Positions 1 through 64,000 are shown, numbered from the stretch's first letter. The stretch: 64,000 nt of DNA from Angiostrongylus vasorum (GCA_018806985.1 JADANN010000245.1:434001-498000); one strand, 5' to 3'. Program-made: numbers and translations. Notes: generated by a model from the sequence alone, not told the origin.

Positions 1-324
1 CTTTGCCTAGCCTCATTTTTTGAAGTCGATGTTAATGTCGTTGTAGAATGGTGATGTCTTGGCTGTGAAATTTTTATGCAGCTTATCAACAATCTTTATA
101 TGCTGAATAGGGACTCCTTAAGTGTCCGACGTTTTTTATGACTGCTTCTATCTCAGCAGAGTCAAAAACCTTCCTTAAATCGATGGACGTTAGACAGAGC
201 GGTCCTTTGTATTCTCGCTATACTTCAGTGAGTCTTCGTGGATGTGCTTCATCGTACTGAATCCTTTCCGAAACTCTGCTTGGTCACAATGCTTTCCAAC
301 GTTGAGTGTTCTTAACCTTTTTAT

Positions 325-520
325 TTGCTTCCTATTCTTTTTAATGGCAAGGTATATTGCGAACTATAACCTCTATAATGCTGAGATATTTGCAAAACTC
401 CGAGGACCCGCATGGTGTGGTGTGAACGCGTTACTTCCCGGAAAGGATAATAAGGCATTCGTTCCCCCACCGGAGACACCTGCGGTCCAGAGTTTTGCAT
501 ATATCTCAACATTATAGAAG
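325..520. mobile_element. Palindromic MITE, copy 1
   Basis: GCTGAGATATTTGCAAAACT near 380 and its inverted match GAGTTTTGCATATATCTCAA near 490 enclose about 80 bp. The flank TGGCAAGGTATATTGCGAAC (about 345) matches, inverted, the flank of the 63.5-kb copy, so the element extends beyond the palindrome. Confidence 0.7.
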
Positions 521-1044
521 TTGAGTGTTCTGTCAATCATGTTTAGGATTATTTGAGTGGAAAGTTCGTAGACGTCAGACAGTAATCAGATTGGGCGATA
601 GTTGCCGCTATCGTGGAGATCACCCTTCTCGAACAATAGCAGGGCCTTACTTTGCCTTCCTTTGTTTCCCTAGGACTATGGATCGAACTAGGTACTAGGT
701 ATTGCGTTGTAGGGCGTTTGCAACCACTCACTGTTATACGAACGTGCATGTGCTCACACTGCTTATGAAGACGCTCGTCCAAATATCCACTTGGATATTT
801 TACAACACTTCTCATCTATACTGTAAATTTGAACATTGCTGTTCATCTGGACGATTAAAGTAGATGGAGCAAATAGGAAGCAGCAATTACTAATGCTTGT
901 TGTTAAATCCATAGGAATTTTGATCCAGTTTAACAACATATTTTTGGAAGCCAACAATATTTTGCGAACAAGTGCATAAAGCAAAACTGACAGCAACAAC
1001 TGTTAACAGACTCGCATATTTTTGTGGAATTACTAAGGCTGCAG
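521..1044. other. Non-coding stretch left of the methyltransferase
   Basis: I see no gene here. Bases 1-324 likewise hold nothing I can name. Short frames on both strands lack splice context or family resemblance. Confidence 0.5.
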
Positions 1045-1400
1045 GAGCTGATACCACAGTGGTAGTGGTGTTCGTCATCACGAGTATGTTAGTAGTTCGA
1101 TTCCGTTCCAGGCCAACCAAGCCTCTCATCCCTCAGGAGTCGGGAAATTGGTACCAGACATTTCTGGGGAAAAAAATCACCTTCTTCAATCCAATTGGGA
1201 GCGCTCTAGGCCAGCTATCTCAGGACTCCAGGGAGAATTGCTCGACCAGCATTCTACGACATCAAGATGAAATGAAAATCCTCAAGCAGCAACCGAAGCC
1301 ACAGGTAGAAATTTGGAAGGCATTCGTGGACGATGTATGCGGGGAAACGAATTGGATGTTAGAAGTGTTGGGATCCCCACAGTAGACGTGAAGACGGATG
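1045..1400 (+). mobile_element. tRNA-headed SINE with RTE-type tail
   Basis: The head has a box B-like AGTTCGATTCC at about 1097 and a degenerate box A before it. The core has GAGTCGGGAAATTGGTACCA. The body has AAAATCCTCAAGCAGCAACC, and the tail GTGTTGGGATCCCCAC (1365-1380) with GTGAAGACG (1388-1396), followed by A-rich AATAAAATAAAAT. Confidence 0.75.
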
Positions 1401-1599
1401 AAATAAAAATGAAATAAAATAAAATAAATGTTTACGCTACATTAAATTCATGCTACTTGGATGCATTTGGGAACAAAACGAACTCAGTAGATTTTGAGTG
1501 GTGATTTCGACGGCAAAAGAAATGTTGGCTTAAAATTTATTGTAAAGTTCGACAAAGGCTAGCCGCAAACTTTTTCCTGCAATTGGGAGAAGAACTACT

Positions 1600-2240
1600 T
1601 CCTAGGTGAACAAAAACCACTCTTTTACTTAAGATGGAAGCCCACGAAATCTGAAGAACTCGTATACATAAAAAACCGGTCATGGAGTAGAACTCTGGAG
1701 ATTTATTTAAAAAATTCTTCAGATGACCACTTTTTTACCTGACGTATGCGTCAGAAACCTGGTTGCTACGTAAGCAGGCATCCATCGTTAGAGAACGCCC
1801 AGTCGAAAGAACGATTTTAGAAGTGTCCTTTTCCACTCAAGTGAAGAAAAGGATCTGAAGCTCCGATCTACGTCAACGATCAAAAAATCAAAGAGACTGT
1901 TCTATGCACCGAGCTGTCTAATAGGAAAGGCTGCGCACTTAGTGCCTATGAACGGCAACCGATGGACAAAATCCGTTAGCAGTCGGAACGGAATGACAAA
2001 AGCACAGAATGAAGACAACGATCTAATGGTTAGAGTTTTTCACGAAAACACTGGAAGATAGATATGACACTCAACGAGTTCTCAGCGCGAGCAGAACTCA
2101 CTGAGCTACCGTTGCAAGTGACAGGGAGGCATGAAAGATTTACTGGCGCCTGCTCGAGTCACTCAACGAACAGGACGGCGAATGATACAGGTGATTCTCA
2201 GTTGAGTTTGTGGCTACCGCGCTAGACTCCCTTTAAACGT
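1600..2240 (+). mobile_element. RTE retrotransposon 3' fragment, heavily decayed
   Basis: Plus-strand reading frames show TYASETWLLRKQ near 1740, SDLRQRSKNQRDC near 1865, LEDRYDTQRVLSASR near 2055 and IYWRLLESLNEQDGE near 2140. This is the same C-terminal module as the fragments at 22.2 and 55 kb. Stop codons interrupt it throughout. The left boundary is approximate. Confidence 0.65.
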
Positions 2241-2577
2241 CTTTTTTCTTTTAAACATGCATAACCATAGCATTTAATCTGAAACCATTAGATTTTTGTG
2301 TATATGGTAATGAACTGACTTTGAGATTTATAAAGTTACTAAAGAGGAAATTCCTTCATTTAAGCAATGACAAAGAACACAACATATTTCAAAAAGATGA
2401 AAGCTGTTAAATGTACATCAAGCTCGCTTAGAAATTGCTACAGATCATCAGCATAAGAAGCATAAAACTCGAAATGATATTATAAGCGCAATATTGGTCT
2501 TTACCTGCCACAAAAATATAGCTTTACAAGTACTTGCCACAAATTTCAGCTTAAAGCTCGCACAAACTAGCAACAAA

Positions 2578-5500
2578 TTAAACACTCGCATTCGAATTAA
2601 AGATTTGGATCCTCTTCTGCATTTCCATGATGTCCTTGGCATCGAATCCACAACATCCACCGATTACCGTTGCCCCGAGCTCCACCCATTTCTCAATGGA
2701 ACTGAGAACGATATCCAAAGGCTTCTCCACATTTTGGTGTAGTTCATGTTTGCCATTGTTTGGATATACAAAGATGTCTTGCACATTTTTTGTAGATCGA
2801 ACAGATTCAAGAAGTGTTGTTATTGTTCCTGGATCAGTGCAGTTGATACCGAACCCAACAACCTTATGGCACCTTAGTGCAACTCTCACTGCACTTTCTA
2901 GCGTCTCACCATGACGAAGGAGGACAGAATTTTGACGGCATGTAAATGAGACTACAGCATTTATGTTATCCTGACTATTCAAAGCTTCACAAATGGCCTC
3001 CGCTTCTTTCACAGAGCTTATGGTTTCGAAAAGTAAATCATTGACACCGCTTGCCTTCATTGCCTCGATTTGGGCCTTGTGATAAGTAATCATATTCTGG
3101 AAGCAATAAATAAAAGAACACATAGATTGTGATGACCCTTGTTTTGAGTAACCATTGAGTGTTAACATATCTAACAAATACATATTTTTTATTGATAAGC
3201 TAACACGAGATTGATAAGGAACGTTACTCGGCTAACGTTTCTACGGCTTCGTCTTTTTCGAGCGGTGATTATTCGAAAAAGATCCGCCTCGATACGACGA
3301 CAAAAGCACATGATCGAGTGCACGAACGACTGTGGACATCGACTCAGATCACCAGCGGTGAAGGAAACGAAGGTGTCGGATTGTTAGCCGAATAAAGCCC
3401 TTTATCAACCTTGTGTTCGCTTATCAATGAAAAATACACAGTGATTAATCACATCGGAGCCATAGGAAGGTCGGTTTGCGAAATATAGACTACAATTTTT
3501 TCATCATGGACCTCTCTAATTAAAGGATTCCTGCCAGATCACGCAAAATTGTGGCCGATATTCGGTGGCGCACAGAGCAAAATGTAGTTCAAAAGCAGGA
3601 TTACATACCTTATGACAATCCTAGTAGTCCAGCATGGCCTTTCAAGATTTAGTAGCTCACGCTCCAACATAAAATTATGATTAAATCACTAATGAGGTGA
3701 GAAGACGGAGAAAGCAAGATAGTATTACACCTCATAATCGCCGATTTTTTAAACCGTTTGACTCAAGTAGGGCAGATACTGCCATAGACAGTCACAGCAT
3801 TGCTAAGACATGAAAAAAAATTAGTAAACTCGAAAATATTTTCACAATCGGTAATTCAACACTGCTATAAGCGTGCACTACCAACTCACGAAAATTCTAG
3901 TTAGTTAACACCACTCTCGAGAATGTCCTGCTGAAAACTGGAATGCAACAATGTAGAAGTGAAAACTAAAACCCCCAAAACTCCAAAAAGCTGGACCGCA
4001 TAAATGGCAGGTCATGGCAATACTGCTTCCCAACAGTTGCCATCACTTGGATCCTACAACATGCTAAGTGCACAACAGAATTATCAACGATCCGACGTCA
4101 AGACTTCTCTTGGAAAATGGTGGGCGAAAGTGATGCTCTCTGTATACGCGGATGGAAACACGACACTAGTGGTTCTCGGATTTTTCGAACGAAACATGGA
4201 AAAAGCCAACATAGGTGAATTTTTCGTATAAAATACCTTTAGAGACAAAATTCTGAAAATTGGTCATGCTGGAGGTCTTCCACTTCGCTTCATTCGTTTT
4301 TAATAGGACAAGAAACGTTAAACAGAGGAAAAGAAAAGGATCTTCTGGTACCGATACCCTTGACAAGTCACCAGATAAAACTTCAAGTCAAATTTTGTCG
4401 TTACCTTCATGATGTCGATCGGTGGTCGAGCATCAACGAATTCTCCTGTATATTCGACTGACTGACCGCGAAAGCAAGTCGCATACGACCCGATTGAACC
4501 CCAAATTCGCAGTTCTTTCCCGGAATGGTGGCTAGATACAGTGTTCTTCAATAAGTCAACGGCTTTCTGAAGAACAAATAAGCAAATGCCTAAAATTCGT
4601 AAAAGAGGCGACAAAGTCGTTATACAAAGAAGAAGAGTCCGCGTTATAAAACACGGTGAACATAACAGTAAGACATGGCTTAAAGAACCATAAATCGAAA
4701 ACACTCTAGGGTATTAAAAACGACAAAGCAAAAGAAATATCTTCCAATATGGAAAGTTTTTCACTGTAGTAGGACGAAGTTTTCGAAAGCCTTCGTCACC
4801 GCAGGGCAACGTTCACCGGTTCAATACTATTCAATTCTTTTTTCTCATGCAAAGGAACAAAGAAGCGCTAAAAGTAGAAACAACCTTAATCAATTCCGCG
4901 CCATTAAGGCCTTGCTCTTCCAGGCAGAGCAGTGATGCGTGATATGTGTTAGTGGTAATGTCGTCCACACCAGCATCAATGAATCTGGAAAAAATTTTTG
5001 GAGAAAAAGCAATGAAAATTCAACGGGAAAATATTTAGTGAAAACTAGTCCTTTTTAATCGAATGAGCAACTGCTCGAAAAAAATTCTTCACCCCACTCC
5101 ATCCCGATAGTCCAATCTCATGTTCAGCACACAGTTAGTAAGCTCTAATGTGAAACTCCGAACACGAATAATTTCACTTTACAATCCCTTTCTAAATAAT
5201 GTTTGAATAGCTCTCTGGATTATGAGAGCGGATGAGCAAAAATAAAGCGCTCCATTTTCATACCCTATTCCCACTAATCAACGGGAAATTTCTGCTGATT
5301 TTTCTGTTCGACATCAGCTGGCATAAATCAGTGAGCTGCGTCCCTTCCAGGATCTACTTATAGAGAAATTTTTAGTTCTCAGTCAGATTAACACAGCAGG
5401 ATACGAAATTTCGAAGAAAAAAGTGATGCCGTTTTTTAATTTGTTTTCTTGTTTTTTGTGTCAGCGAAAATTTTTAGTGCCTACTTTTTTAGGGATATCG

Positions 5501-6275
5501 TTTCCATCCATTACGTATGATTACCACAAAACGTTACCGCCACAGTGTTCTTTGAGCGTGTTCTCTGATGTCGAACTGTGATGTGCACCGGGGATCCATC
5601 TCCTTGCAGTCTCTCAAACTAGCAAGGGATTCAACATTTTCATACGGTAACTAACTAAGCTAAGAGTAAACTTATGCTACGGCAGAATCCATCGACCAAC
5701 TCGTGGTAACTACTCGGTAAAAAAAACCTCACAAAAAATGGCGTCATGAGAAAAGCACCGTAGTTTTCACATGCTTTCATTGAGTGAACGGACCTGGTGA
5801 GCATCTCAGGTGTGCTTTTGGGAAAAACGGAAGTGGTGCCCCCCAATCGGGTTACTTGGTAGTGGATGGCACTACAGGTAATACGGTTAACACCAGACTA
5901 CTCACTTCTAGTCTTTACTATATTTACTTCACAGCACGTTTTTCTATCACGGCTTCATTAACACAGTGGTGCAGACAATTTTCAAACTCGAACACTTGGT
6001 TAGGCGAGAAATGGAAGGTAGGTCGCTTAAACATTGGATGGTCCCACCTCTTGTGGACTGCAACTACCATGTCGGGATCGTGAATAACTGCGTCAAAAGT
6101 CCAGTTGGGGCGCTCCTTAAATATAGAGTGCATTATTCAAATGATATTACATGTACTAGCTGATTTTTAAAATACATACTGCGTCAAAGTAATTACTAGA
6201 TACATTCGATAATTCGGCGCTGAAAGATCCATCCAATACACGAATTTTCTTTTGACCATGTCTACTGTGCTCCAT
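2578..6275 (-). CDS. Homocysteine S-methyltransferase family enzyme, five exons, 314 residues
   Basis: Exons on the minus strand are 6275-6180, 6115-6048, 4984-4885, 4566-4405 and 3096-2578. All junctions are GT-AG and the phases agree, giving 945 bp including the stop. The protein starts MEHSRHGQ and then has the family N-terminal strand IRVLDGSFSAEL. The third exon encodes FIDAGVDDITTNTYHAS, the fourth GSIGSYA and FRGQSVEYTG. The last carries FETISSVKEAE, the zinc-ligand Cys of GINCTDPG (about residue 228), VYPNNG, and the paired Cys of IGGCCG (about 290 and 291). All three zinc ligands are therefore present. Family members move a methyl group, usually from S-methylmethionine or betaine, to homocysteine to make methionine in the cytosol; the donor here is not visible. 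Length is normal for the family. The usual DGG near the N terminus reads DGS. An AG 7 bases before the ATG (6284-6283) could be a trans-splice acceptor. The last intron holds a hammerhead-like repeat. Confidence 0.93.
3205..3412. repeat. Inverted pair of decayed hammerhead-like repeats
   Basis: GATAAGG...CGGCTAAC on the left (3214-3237) is the inverse of GTTAGCCGAATAAAG...TTATCAACC on the right (3384-3412). Both arms carry the motif family of 43.0 and 54.4 kb: GTAGAAACGTTAGCCG on the minus strand and GTGTCGGATTGTTAGCCG on the plus strand. Core bases are changed in both, so both look dead. Lies in the last intron of the methyltransferase gene. Confidence 0.55.
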
Positions 6276-6435
6276 TTGATCACTAAATCTTTCGAAATTA
6301 TTCACCAACACTTGAAAAAACATTGATCTAAGAAAAGTTGAATGAACACCAACAAGAAGAACATCTTAAACCTAGTAAACATTCTTTTCCATACTTGAGA
6401 CTGACCACGTAATTGGAAATGAGGGATAACTAGAA

Positions 6436-6665
6436 GGACAAAGGTCTTAGCGTCAGTCAAAGCCGCTGGGATGTGCCATGCGTTCGACTTCTTAAAGAAT
6501 CTCTGAAGATGATTAAATGTATAATTTGCCCTACATATGACTTGCGGTGGTCTACCGATGTCTCAAAGGGGCTCAGACAGATCTGGTATCAATATTCCGA
6601 CCGCGAAGGCGTCCGAGGTTTGATGAGCCCGGTTCTGCGCGAACGCCAGCTGGCGCCTTGGTAGG
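6436..6665 (-). mobile_element. SINE, second tail type, diverged and without clear head
   Basis: Plus-strand view: GATGTGCCATGCGTTCGACT, TGACTTGCGGTGGTCTACCG and CAGATCTGGTATCAATATTC match the copy at 17.0 kb. It lies just upstream of the methyltransferase start. Confidence 0.6.
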
Positions 6666-7859
6666 TTGAGCTGTCCACATAATAATGGGGATAAATACCA
6701 TTACGCTACGCGCTTTGAACACCAATAACTAAATGTACTGAAGTAGTTTCTGCTGAAATTAAAACTTTTTATCTGTTCGATAACGCATGCGCATGGAGAA
6801 ATATTTCATAGATACCGTTCACAAGCATTTCTACAGATCAGATAGAGCAAGGATAAAATATGTAGCCTATGCATCTATGCATCTACCAGTTAGTAAATCG
6901 TAATGGTGATCGAGATGTTTGATTGTCGATTCGTGAAGTAAACGAATAATTTCCAGCTAATGATAGCTTAAAACAACAGTTCCTGTGAGCTATTGTCTCC
7001 TATATTGTTGAGGAACAAAACAGTGGCGATAAATGTTGGAATTTCACAAAGAAATCTGTCGAACATACTAGACAGAGTGCTGAAATGATTTCCTAAAATT
7101 TCGGCGTGGAAGAATAGCGAACTGATTCAGCAGTGTACGTGCACGCTTGACTCGGGTACTGGAATGCCGGACACTGTGAGTGCCACTGCACAAACGTCAA
7201 ACTTGAGCACTCCAATCTTTGTATAAAAAACAGCGCGACAATGCGTAAATAGAAAAGGAAATAGTGTAGATCGGGTATGTTAGGAATAAAGAATAATTCC
7301 AACTCATTCCAATGGTCCAGCATGATAAGTAGCTATCAATGAGATTAGCAGAGTTTATGCTAGCCAAGAATCAAGAAAAGGATAAGCAGAAATGACCAAA
7401 CCCTGTAACCCTCGAGATTTAAACGTACAATGTGAGAGAACATGCCACTGCAGTGCTGACGACTGTTTCATAGCCAGCGTTTTGCTGGTATGGAGGTGGT
7501 AGCATATAAAAGAGTCAGAAAACATCTTCCAACAGCTGCGATGCAATAGGATGACATAGATTTAATCAAAAACTTCGCAGCCATTCTAAGGAAAATGCAT
7601 GACGAGATAGAAATGGGAAATAGAATTTCCATGTTGTTCTGTGAAGAATTTTCTCAATGCAGAAGGATTTATAGTTGTTTAATTTCTGGATCGTATCTTA
7701 TGCAAACTTTAAGAGCAAAAATGATAAAAATGGCATGTCCACGCCACATTCAATAAGGAAGACAAATTTCTTTTTTTCACAATTAACAACTCACCTTTTG
7801 CCTATCTGAACAGGATTAAGTGGTTTGCAATAGAAAATTGATGAATACATCAGTAAGCA

Positions 7860-8010
7860 ATCCCCAAAATCGACTTTCTCTTAACCTCGGCTTTAATTAA
7901 CAATTCATTGTTCTCTTGAGCGAACATCAGGTTGTTTATAAACTACTCATTTACAATAGCCAACGTTTCGACGCATTTCGCCTCATTCAGAGACTGAAAA
8001 GGCAAAGTTG
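7860..8010 (-). repeat. Repeat carrying a hammerhead-like motif
   Basis: The minus strand reads CTGAATGAGGCGAAATGCGT then CGAAACGTTGGCTATTG. GAAAC and the stem II GGC/GTC are retained, with one extra base in the CTGATGA core. The upstream part (AATCGACTTTCTCTTAACCT on the plus strand) recurs at 14.91 kb. Confidence 0.45.
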
Positions 8011-9796
8011 TCTGCGAAGTACTGAGCCACATAGCGCCATAACCTCAACAGAAGCGAAAAAATCTCATTTTCTGTTGAGTATGGAGGCATTTGGCTCATT
8101 AGAGAAACAAAACTTTGTGATGAAACAAAATGATTAGATTAGATTTTTCCACCTTGTGAGCTCGACCCTAGTCGTTGTGCAAGTTTAACTGCAAGTTAGG
8201 TTTAAAAAATACTTCTGTATTCCACACATTTAACACTAAGTTTTAAAATGGTATACAGTAACAGCTATGAGATAAAATCTAGTATCAAAACACGCGAATC
8301 TGACCATTTAACTGTCGCTATTAAATATTTGTGACGGAATATATTCTTAAATCTTTGTTCAAAAGGACAAAATCCGATGCCCAGTTGAGTGTAGTGGAAA
8401 ACCAAATGAAAACTTCCGGTAGCATTCTGGCGCTTACACAAAGAGAAGAGAAGGGAAAGGATTCTTCCCGTAATACTGATTGCCGAATTAAGACCTTTCC
8501 ACGTCGATTGAAGGAAGTGGGCTGTTCTCAGAGAAGCGAGAGAAGCGTGATGCCAATTTTACGACCTCCGAGAGATGGAAGGATTTTGATGGTGCCACGG
8601 TAGAGTGGAAGTAGTAGCGAGCTCATAGAACGCCAGCACTAACAGTGTTGTAACCGTACCCTGTCCACAATGAAGGGTTTTCTATAACAACTTCGTACAA
8701 TGTTATCAATAGAATAATAAAACGCCTTCCAAAATACTTGTAGTTCACCTGTGGAAGTATTCTGAAGAATAGTGGGTCCTTGCCTGTCTTCCCGACCCTG
8801 GATGATCCTGCCTTAACATATGTTTTTGAATTCGCAGTTTCGAACTACATCGATATACAAAAAATCACAGAAGCAGTCATGAACGTAACGATGTAAAAAA
8901 ATCAGGTGGACAAAACATCTTATGTGTCTGAAGGCAAAAGCTGAGAGAGCGGTTGGGAAGTGGATTTTATAGCATTTCAACCGTTAATTTGCATATTCGA
9001 CTCAATCGAAGACCAACTGGACCGCAGATGACAAATGATACTTCGATTCGGTTAAAGGACTGCATACAAGTGAAAACAAGGCATAGAAGAGGAAGCGTCG
9101 CCTTTAACAAATAAAGCATACATCTGCAATCTACCAACTAGCTTCCCGTCAGTATTCTCACCTTCTCTGGCACAGCCCTGTAACTAGGGTAAGCTCTGGG
9201 ATAAAAAAACCGAATATAAACGGATTATTTAAAAAGTGTGAAGCTCTTCATTCCTCCCGAGGAAGGAAAACCAACTTGACTCCTGACAATGAAACTTTAA
9301 TGGTACTTACTTGGGTAACCTAACGATCAGCTGTACTTTGATCGAGTTGAAATAAAGGGCGCTATAAAATAATTAAATCGTTGTAGATTCATTATTGCGT
9401 TAATATACCCAAGCGAGTTAGGAGTATAATATGGAAAACCATAATTAGGAAGCAAAGAGCAGGAGAAGAGGAGCATTAGATGGCGATCACGCATAGCAAC
9501 CTCCACATTTCGAAAACAGAATCACGACTTTAAAGAACCTTTTATGTGATAATATGGAAACCGATAGCGCTTTTTATATTATAATGCGCCTCAAGAAGCG
9601 AAATCTCATAATGGTGCTGCATAAAAAATCTCGGCAAGATGTCATAAATTAGCAGAGCCGTTGTTATACGAGCACCAATTCAAGACTGGACGATTAACAA
9701 TTCTAAATTCTTCATTCACTTTTCTTCAAACCCATTCAAGAAAACGATGATGTGGAAACCACTGATTTGGTACAAAAAGACGGTAGACGCTTAAAA

Positions 9797-10250
9797 AAAT
9801 GTAGCGCCGAAAACAGTTCGTCAACTCAATATGTTTGCTTCTTCCGACGGTTTACCGCCTCATCGTGACTGGGAGGTGTTCCTGGGTGTCGGGTTGCAAT
9901 GTACCGCGAGAGGGATTCATGCGCCCGGCAGGGTCTAGCTGAGGACGAGTCCGGCATTTCCATTAGGAACCCCAACTAAGAGTAAACCAATACTAGGATC
10001 CACCATCGTCCTGGTATCAAACTAGTCTCATGGTGGCAAATCTTCCTGTGATCCACAAGTGCGACGAATGCCTGTGGTAGTGATGACCTCGAGCAGACTT
10101 TGGTCTGGCTAACCTCGGAACTTCAGGGAGCCACAATCTAGGCTATCAAATTTCCGAAAAAATGGAATTTATGAGTGTCATCCAAGACCAGCCAATCCAA
10201 GATCGATATCAGTGACGACGGGCCATCCAAGGATCCAAGTAAGTAATATT
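9797..10250 (+). mobile_element. RTE-tailed non-autonomous element, about 400 bp, copy 1
   Basis: It shares with 28300-28722 the stretch CGCCTCATCGTG, GGGAGGTGTTCCTGGGTGTC, a CCATCGTC(C/T)TGGTAT region and an AGACTTTGGTCTGGCTAACC-like region. It ends GACGGGCCATCCAAG then CAAGTAAGTAA. No coding potential seen. The shared end with the RTE element at 60.03 kb suggests mobilisation by it. Confidence 0.75.
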
Positions 10251-10947
10251 TTTTCTAGCCCGAAATAGTTCTTAAACTACTGGGAACGAGTTTATGGCAA
10301 CAAATGTCCCAAACGAAAGGACAACACAGAGGTTCTTGATGAAGCTTTCAGATATCGCTCCATAACACACACTACGTCTCTATCTCTGGATTATCGAAGG
10401 ACGAAAAAAAAAAAACGATTCTTCAAAGTCAGCGGTAACAACAAAGGATAACTGTTTTCTGTACTGAATATTATATTCGTTGGAACGCTGCTATTTCCTG
10501 CGAAACGACATCAGAAATAATTCATTCAAATCTACGTATTTTCAAATACAAACTACATGCATAAAATGAATTTAACCGACAGCCGTCAATAAAGATTATG
10601 GTTGAATAGACCGGCTTTTCTATAGCACAGAATAATGTAGAAATGTGCTAATGGCAGCTCCTCACAGAGTATTCACGATGCTTTCATTGTGGATGATTCG
10701 AGCTAAAAAAAGACACAAGCTTTGACAGAAGTAAGAATGGGTTTTAAAAGTGGTACGGTAGAAGCAAATGTGGCTGGTAAAACAGTTTCCCAATGTTGTT
10801 CCTAAAATATACACCGTACATAGCAGGGTCATGAAGAAATTCCAATCCGATAATAATGTCTATGAAACACATTCGGCAATTGGAACGAATCCAAATTGAG
10901 AGGCAGATTTGAGAAGTTTAAAGAACGTTTTCGTGACTCGAAAACAG

Positions 10948-62884
<51,937 letters not shown>

Positions 62885-63149
62885 CTAAACATAGTCAAAA
62901 AACAGATCTTGCTCGTTGGATCAAAAAGAAGCAACAGTAAGATTTTTCCTTAGTTTCCCCTCAAAAATCTTCCGGATTTTTTTGAAGAAGCTCTACAATA
63001 AGTTGTAGAAAATGAAACCTATCATGTTTCAACCTTAAAAGTGTTGAATCTTTTCCTGTAAGGGTTTATTCGACTATAATAGTTGTGATGTACACACCAG
63101 TCGAAAACACTGGTTTATAGGAAGTGTATTTTTTTAAATTTTTTTTATA

Positions 63150-63470
63150 AAACTCGTCTTCACATCTAAAGTGCGGATCCAAGCACTTCTCACATTCGAT
63201 TCGTTTCCCGCATCCATCACATATGGAAAGTCTTCTAAGTTTTACGCGTAGCTTCAGGTGATTTTTGAAGACTTCCTTTCCATCTTGAATGTCGTAAAGT
63301 TTGGTCGAGTCGATTCTCCCTAGAGACCTTAGATAGCCGAGATGGAACGTTCCCAACTGGGCTGTACAGAGTGTTTTTTTCTCCGACAATTCCGGTACCA
63401 ATTTGGCGACCCATTAAGGATGAGAGGCTTGATGAGCCTTCTGTGTGATCGAACCAGTACCGTGCTCGTG
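63150..63470 (-). mobile_element. SINE with RTE-type tail, near full length
   Basis: On the minus strand: head ACTGGTTCGATCACAC, core GTCGCCAAATTGGTACCGGA, body ending GTGCTTGGATCCGCAC (63186-63171), then GTGAAGACG (63163-63155) and an A/T-rich tail. One of the clearest copies. Confidence 0.78.
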
Positions 63471-63548
63471 ATGATCTGGGTCACTATCACTTTGCCATTC
63501 TCACCCTTGTTGGAAATGTATAGCACTTTTAATTTGAACTCCAACGAA

Positions 63549-63860
63549 GCTGAGATATTTGCAAAACTCTGGACCGCAGGTGTCTACGGTGGGGAACAAA
63601 CGCGCTATTGTCCTTTCCGGGGAGTAACGCGTTCACCACCACACCATGCGGGTCCTTCGTTTCGCCTGTCTCTCAGCTAGTTCTATCGATCTTTTGTCAT
63701 CAGCTAACGGGTGATCGCGCGTTATTCCTCGGAAAGGACAAAAGCGCGTTCGTTCCCCCACCGTAGACACCTGCGGTCCGGAGTTTTGCAAATATCTCAG
63801 CACCAGTGAAGTTATATTTCGCAATATATTCCCTGCCGTTAAAAAAGAGTAGGCACTAAA
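63549..63860. mobile_element. Palindromic MITE, copy 3, long arms
   Basis: An inverted repeat of about 84 bp with few mismatches: 63549-63632 pairs with 63717-63802. The arm includes GGACCGCAGGTGTCTACGGT and TTGTCCTTTCCG. The right flank TTTCGCAATATATTCCCTGC and GTTAAAAAAGAGTAGGCAC recurs at the other copies. Confidence 0.82.
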
Positions 63861-64000
63861 TAATAAGTTAAAACTTTTTAATTTGCTTTTCAGTGATGAT
63901 ATTATTACAGGTCGACAAACTGACCAAATCTAATCACATTGAGGATGACAGTAAAGAAGAACGTAAGAGAAAACAGCTGACATACCAATGATCAGATATT

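Larger units (their letters stand above)
6285..10947. other. Intergenic region between the two genes
   Basis: It contains the SINE at 6.4 kb, the repeat at 7.9 kb and the RTE-tailed element at 9.8-10.25 kb. The reading frame at 8331-8603 (plus strand) shows no domain. The 3' end of the Caskin transcript should lie just below 10948 and the methyltransferase promoter just above 6284; neither shows a recognisable signal. Confidence 0.55.
62885..64000 (-). other. Upstream side of the Caskin gene inside the window
   Basis: A SINE (63.15-63.47 kb) and a palindromic MITE (63.55-63.86 kb) fill most of it. I found no exon encoding the N-terminal 40 or so residues or the promoter; they should lie beyond 64000. 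Confidence 0.6.

Noticed and set aside
63066..63401. 111-residue minus-strand frame with Cys pairs (CDGCGKRIECEKCLDPHFRC)
   Set aside because: Looks like a zinc-binding peptide, but it is the translation of a SINE body and tail shared with other copies.

Overview
The window looks like a strongylid (hookworm-like, clade V) nematode genome. The reasons are short-exon genes with GT-AG introns, decayed RTE-clade retrotransposon remnants of a type I associate with parasitic strongylids, many tRNA-headed SINEs, palindromic MITEs and long microsatellites. The species call is inference. Both well-supported genes, and all likely nested exons, lie on the minus strand.

The left part (about 2.6-6.3 kb) holds a complete five-exon gene for a homocysteine S-methyltransferase family enzyme of 314 residues. 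Most of the rest (10.9-62.9 kb) is one gene whose coding sequence I could rebuild by phase-consistent splicing across 21 exons: a Caskin-type scaffold protein. Its order is ankyrin repeats (56.6-62.9 kb), SH3 (two exons, 39.7 and 33.4 kb), Ser-rich linker (15.2-15.9 kb), tandem SAM domains (13.7-14.8 kb), Pro/Ser-rich region (11.2-13.6 kb) and the short Caskin C-terminal motif (10.9-11.1 kb). About 2.5 kb of coding sequence is spread over 52 kb. The first few dozen residues are probably to the right of the window. The SAM2 exon carries an apparent one-base frameshift in a run of eight A.

Three large introns (6.3, 16.8 and 17.5 kb) contain most of the window. Two of them appear to hold nested minus-strand genes for proteins I do not recognise: a cysteine-rich one at 40.3-45.0 kb and another at 34.1-35.7 kb, with further candidate exons up to 39.3 kb.

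Repeats fill the remaining space. A 5'-truncated RTE element lies antisense in an ankyrin intron (57.2-60.1 kb) and three more RTE remnants occur elsewhere. At least two SINE families share a tRNA-like head and a core but carry different tails; one tail matches the 3' end of the RTE element. A third, roughly 400-bp family also carries the RTE end. There are three palindromic MITE copies, very long (CA)n, (TACA)n, (TA)n and (ATTC)n arrays, and a 53-bp tandem repeat. A repeated motif near 3.3, 8.0, 43.0 and 54.5 kb has the layout of a minimal type I hammerhead ribozyme.
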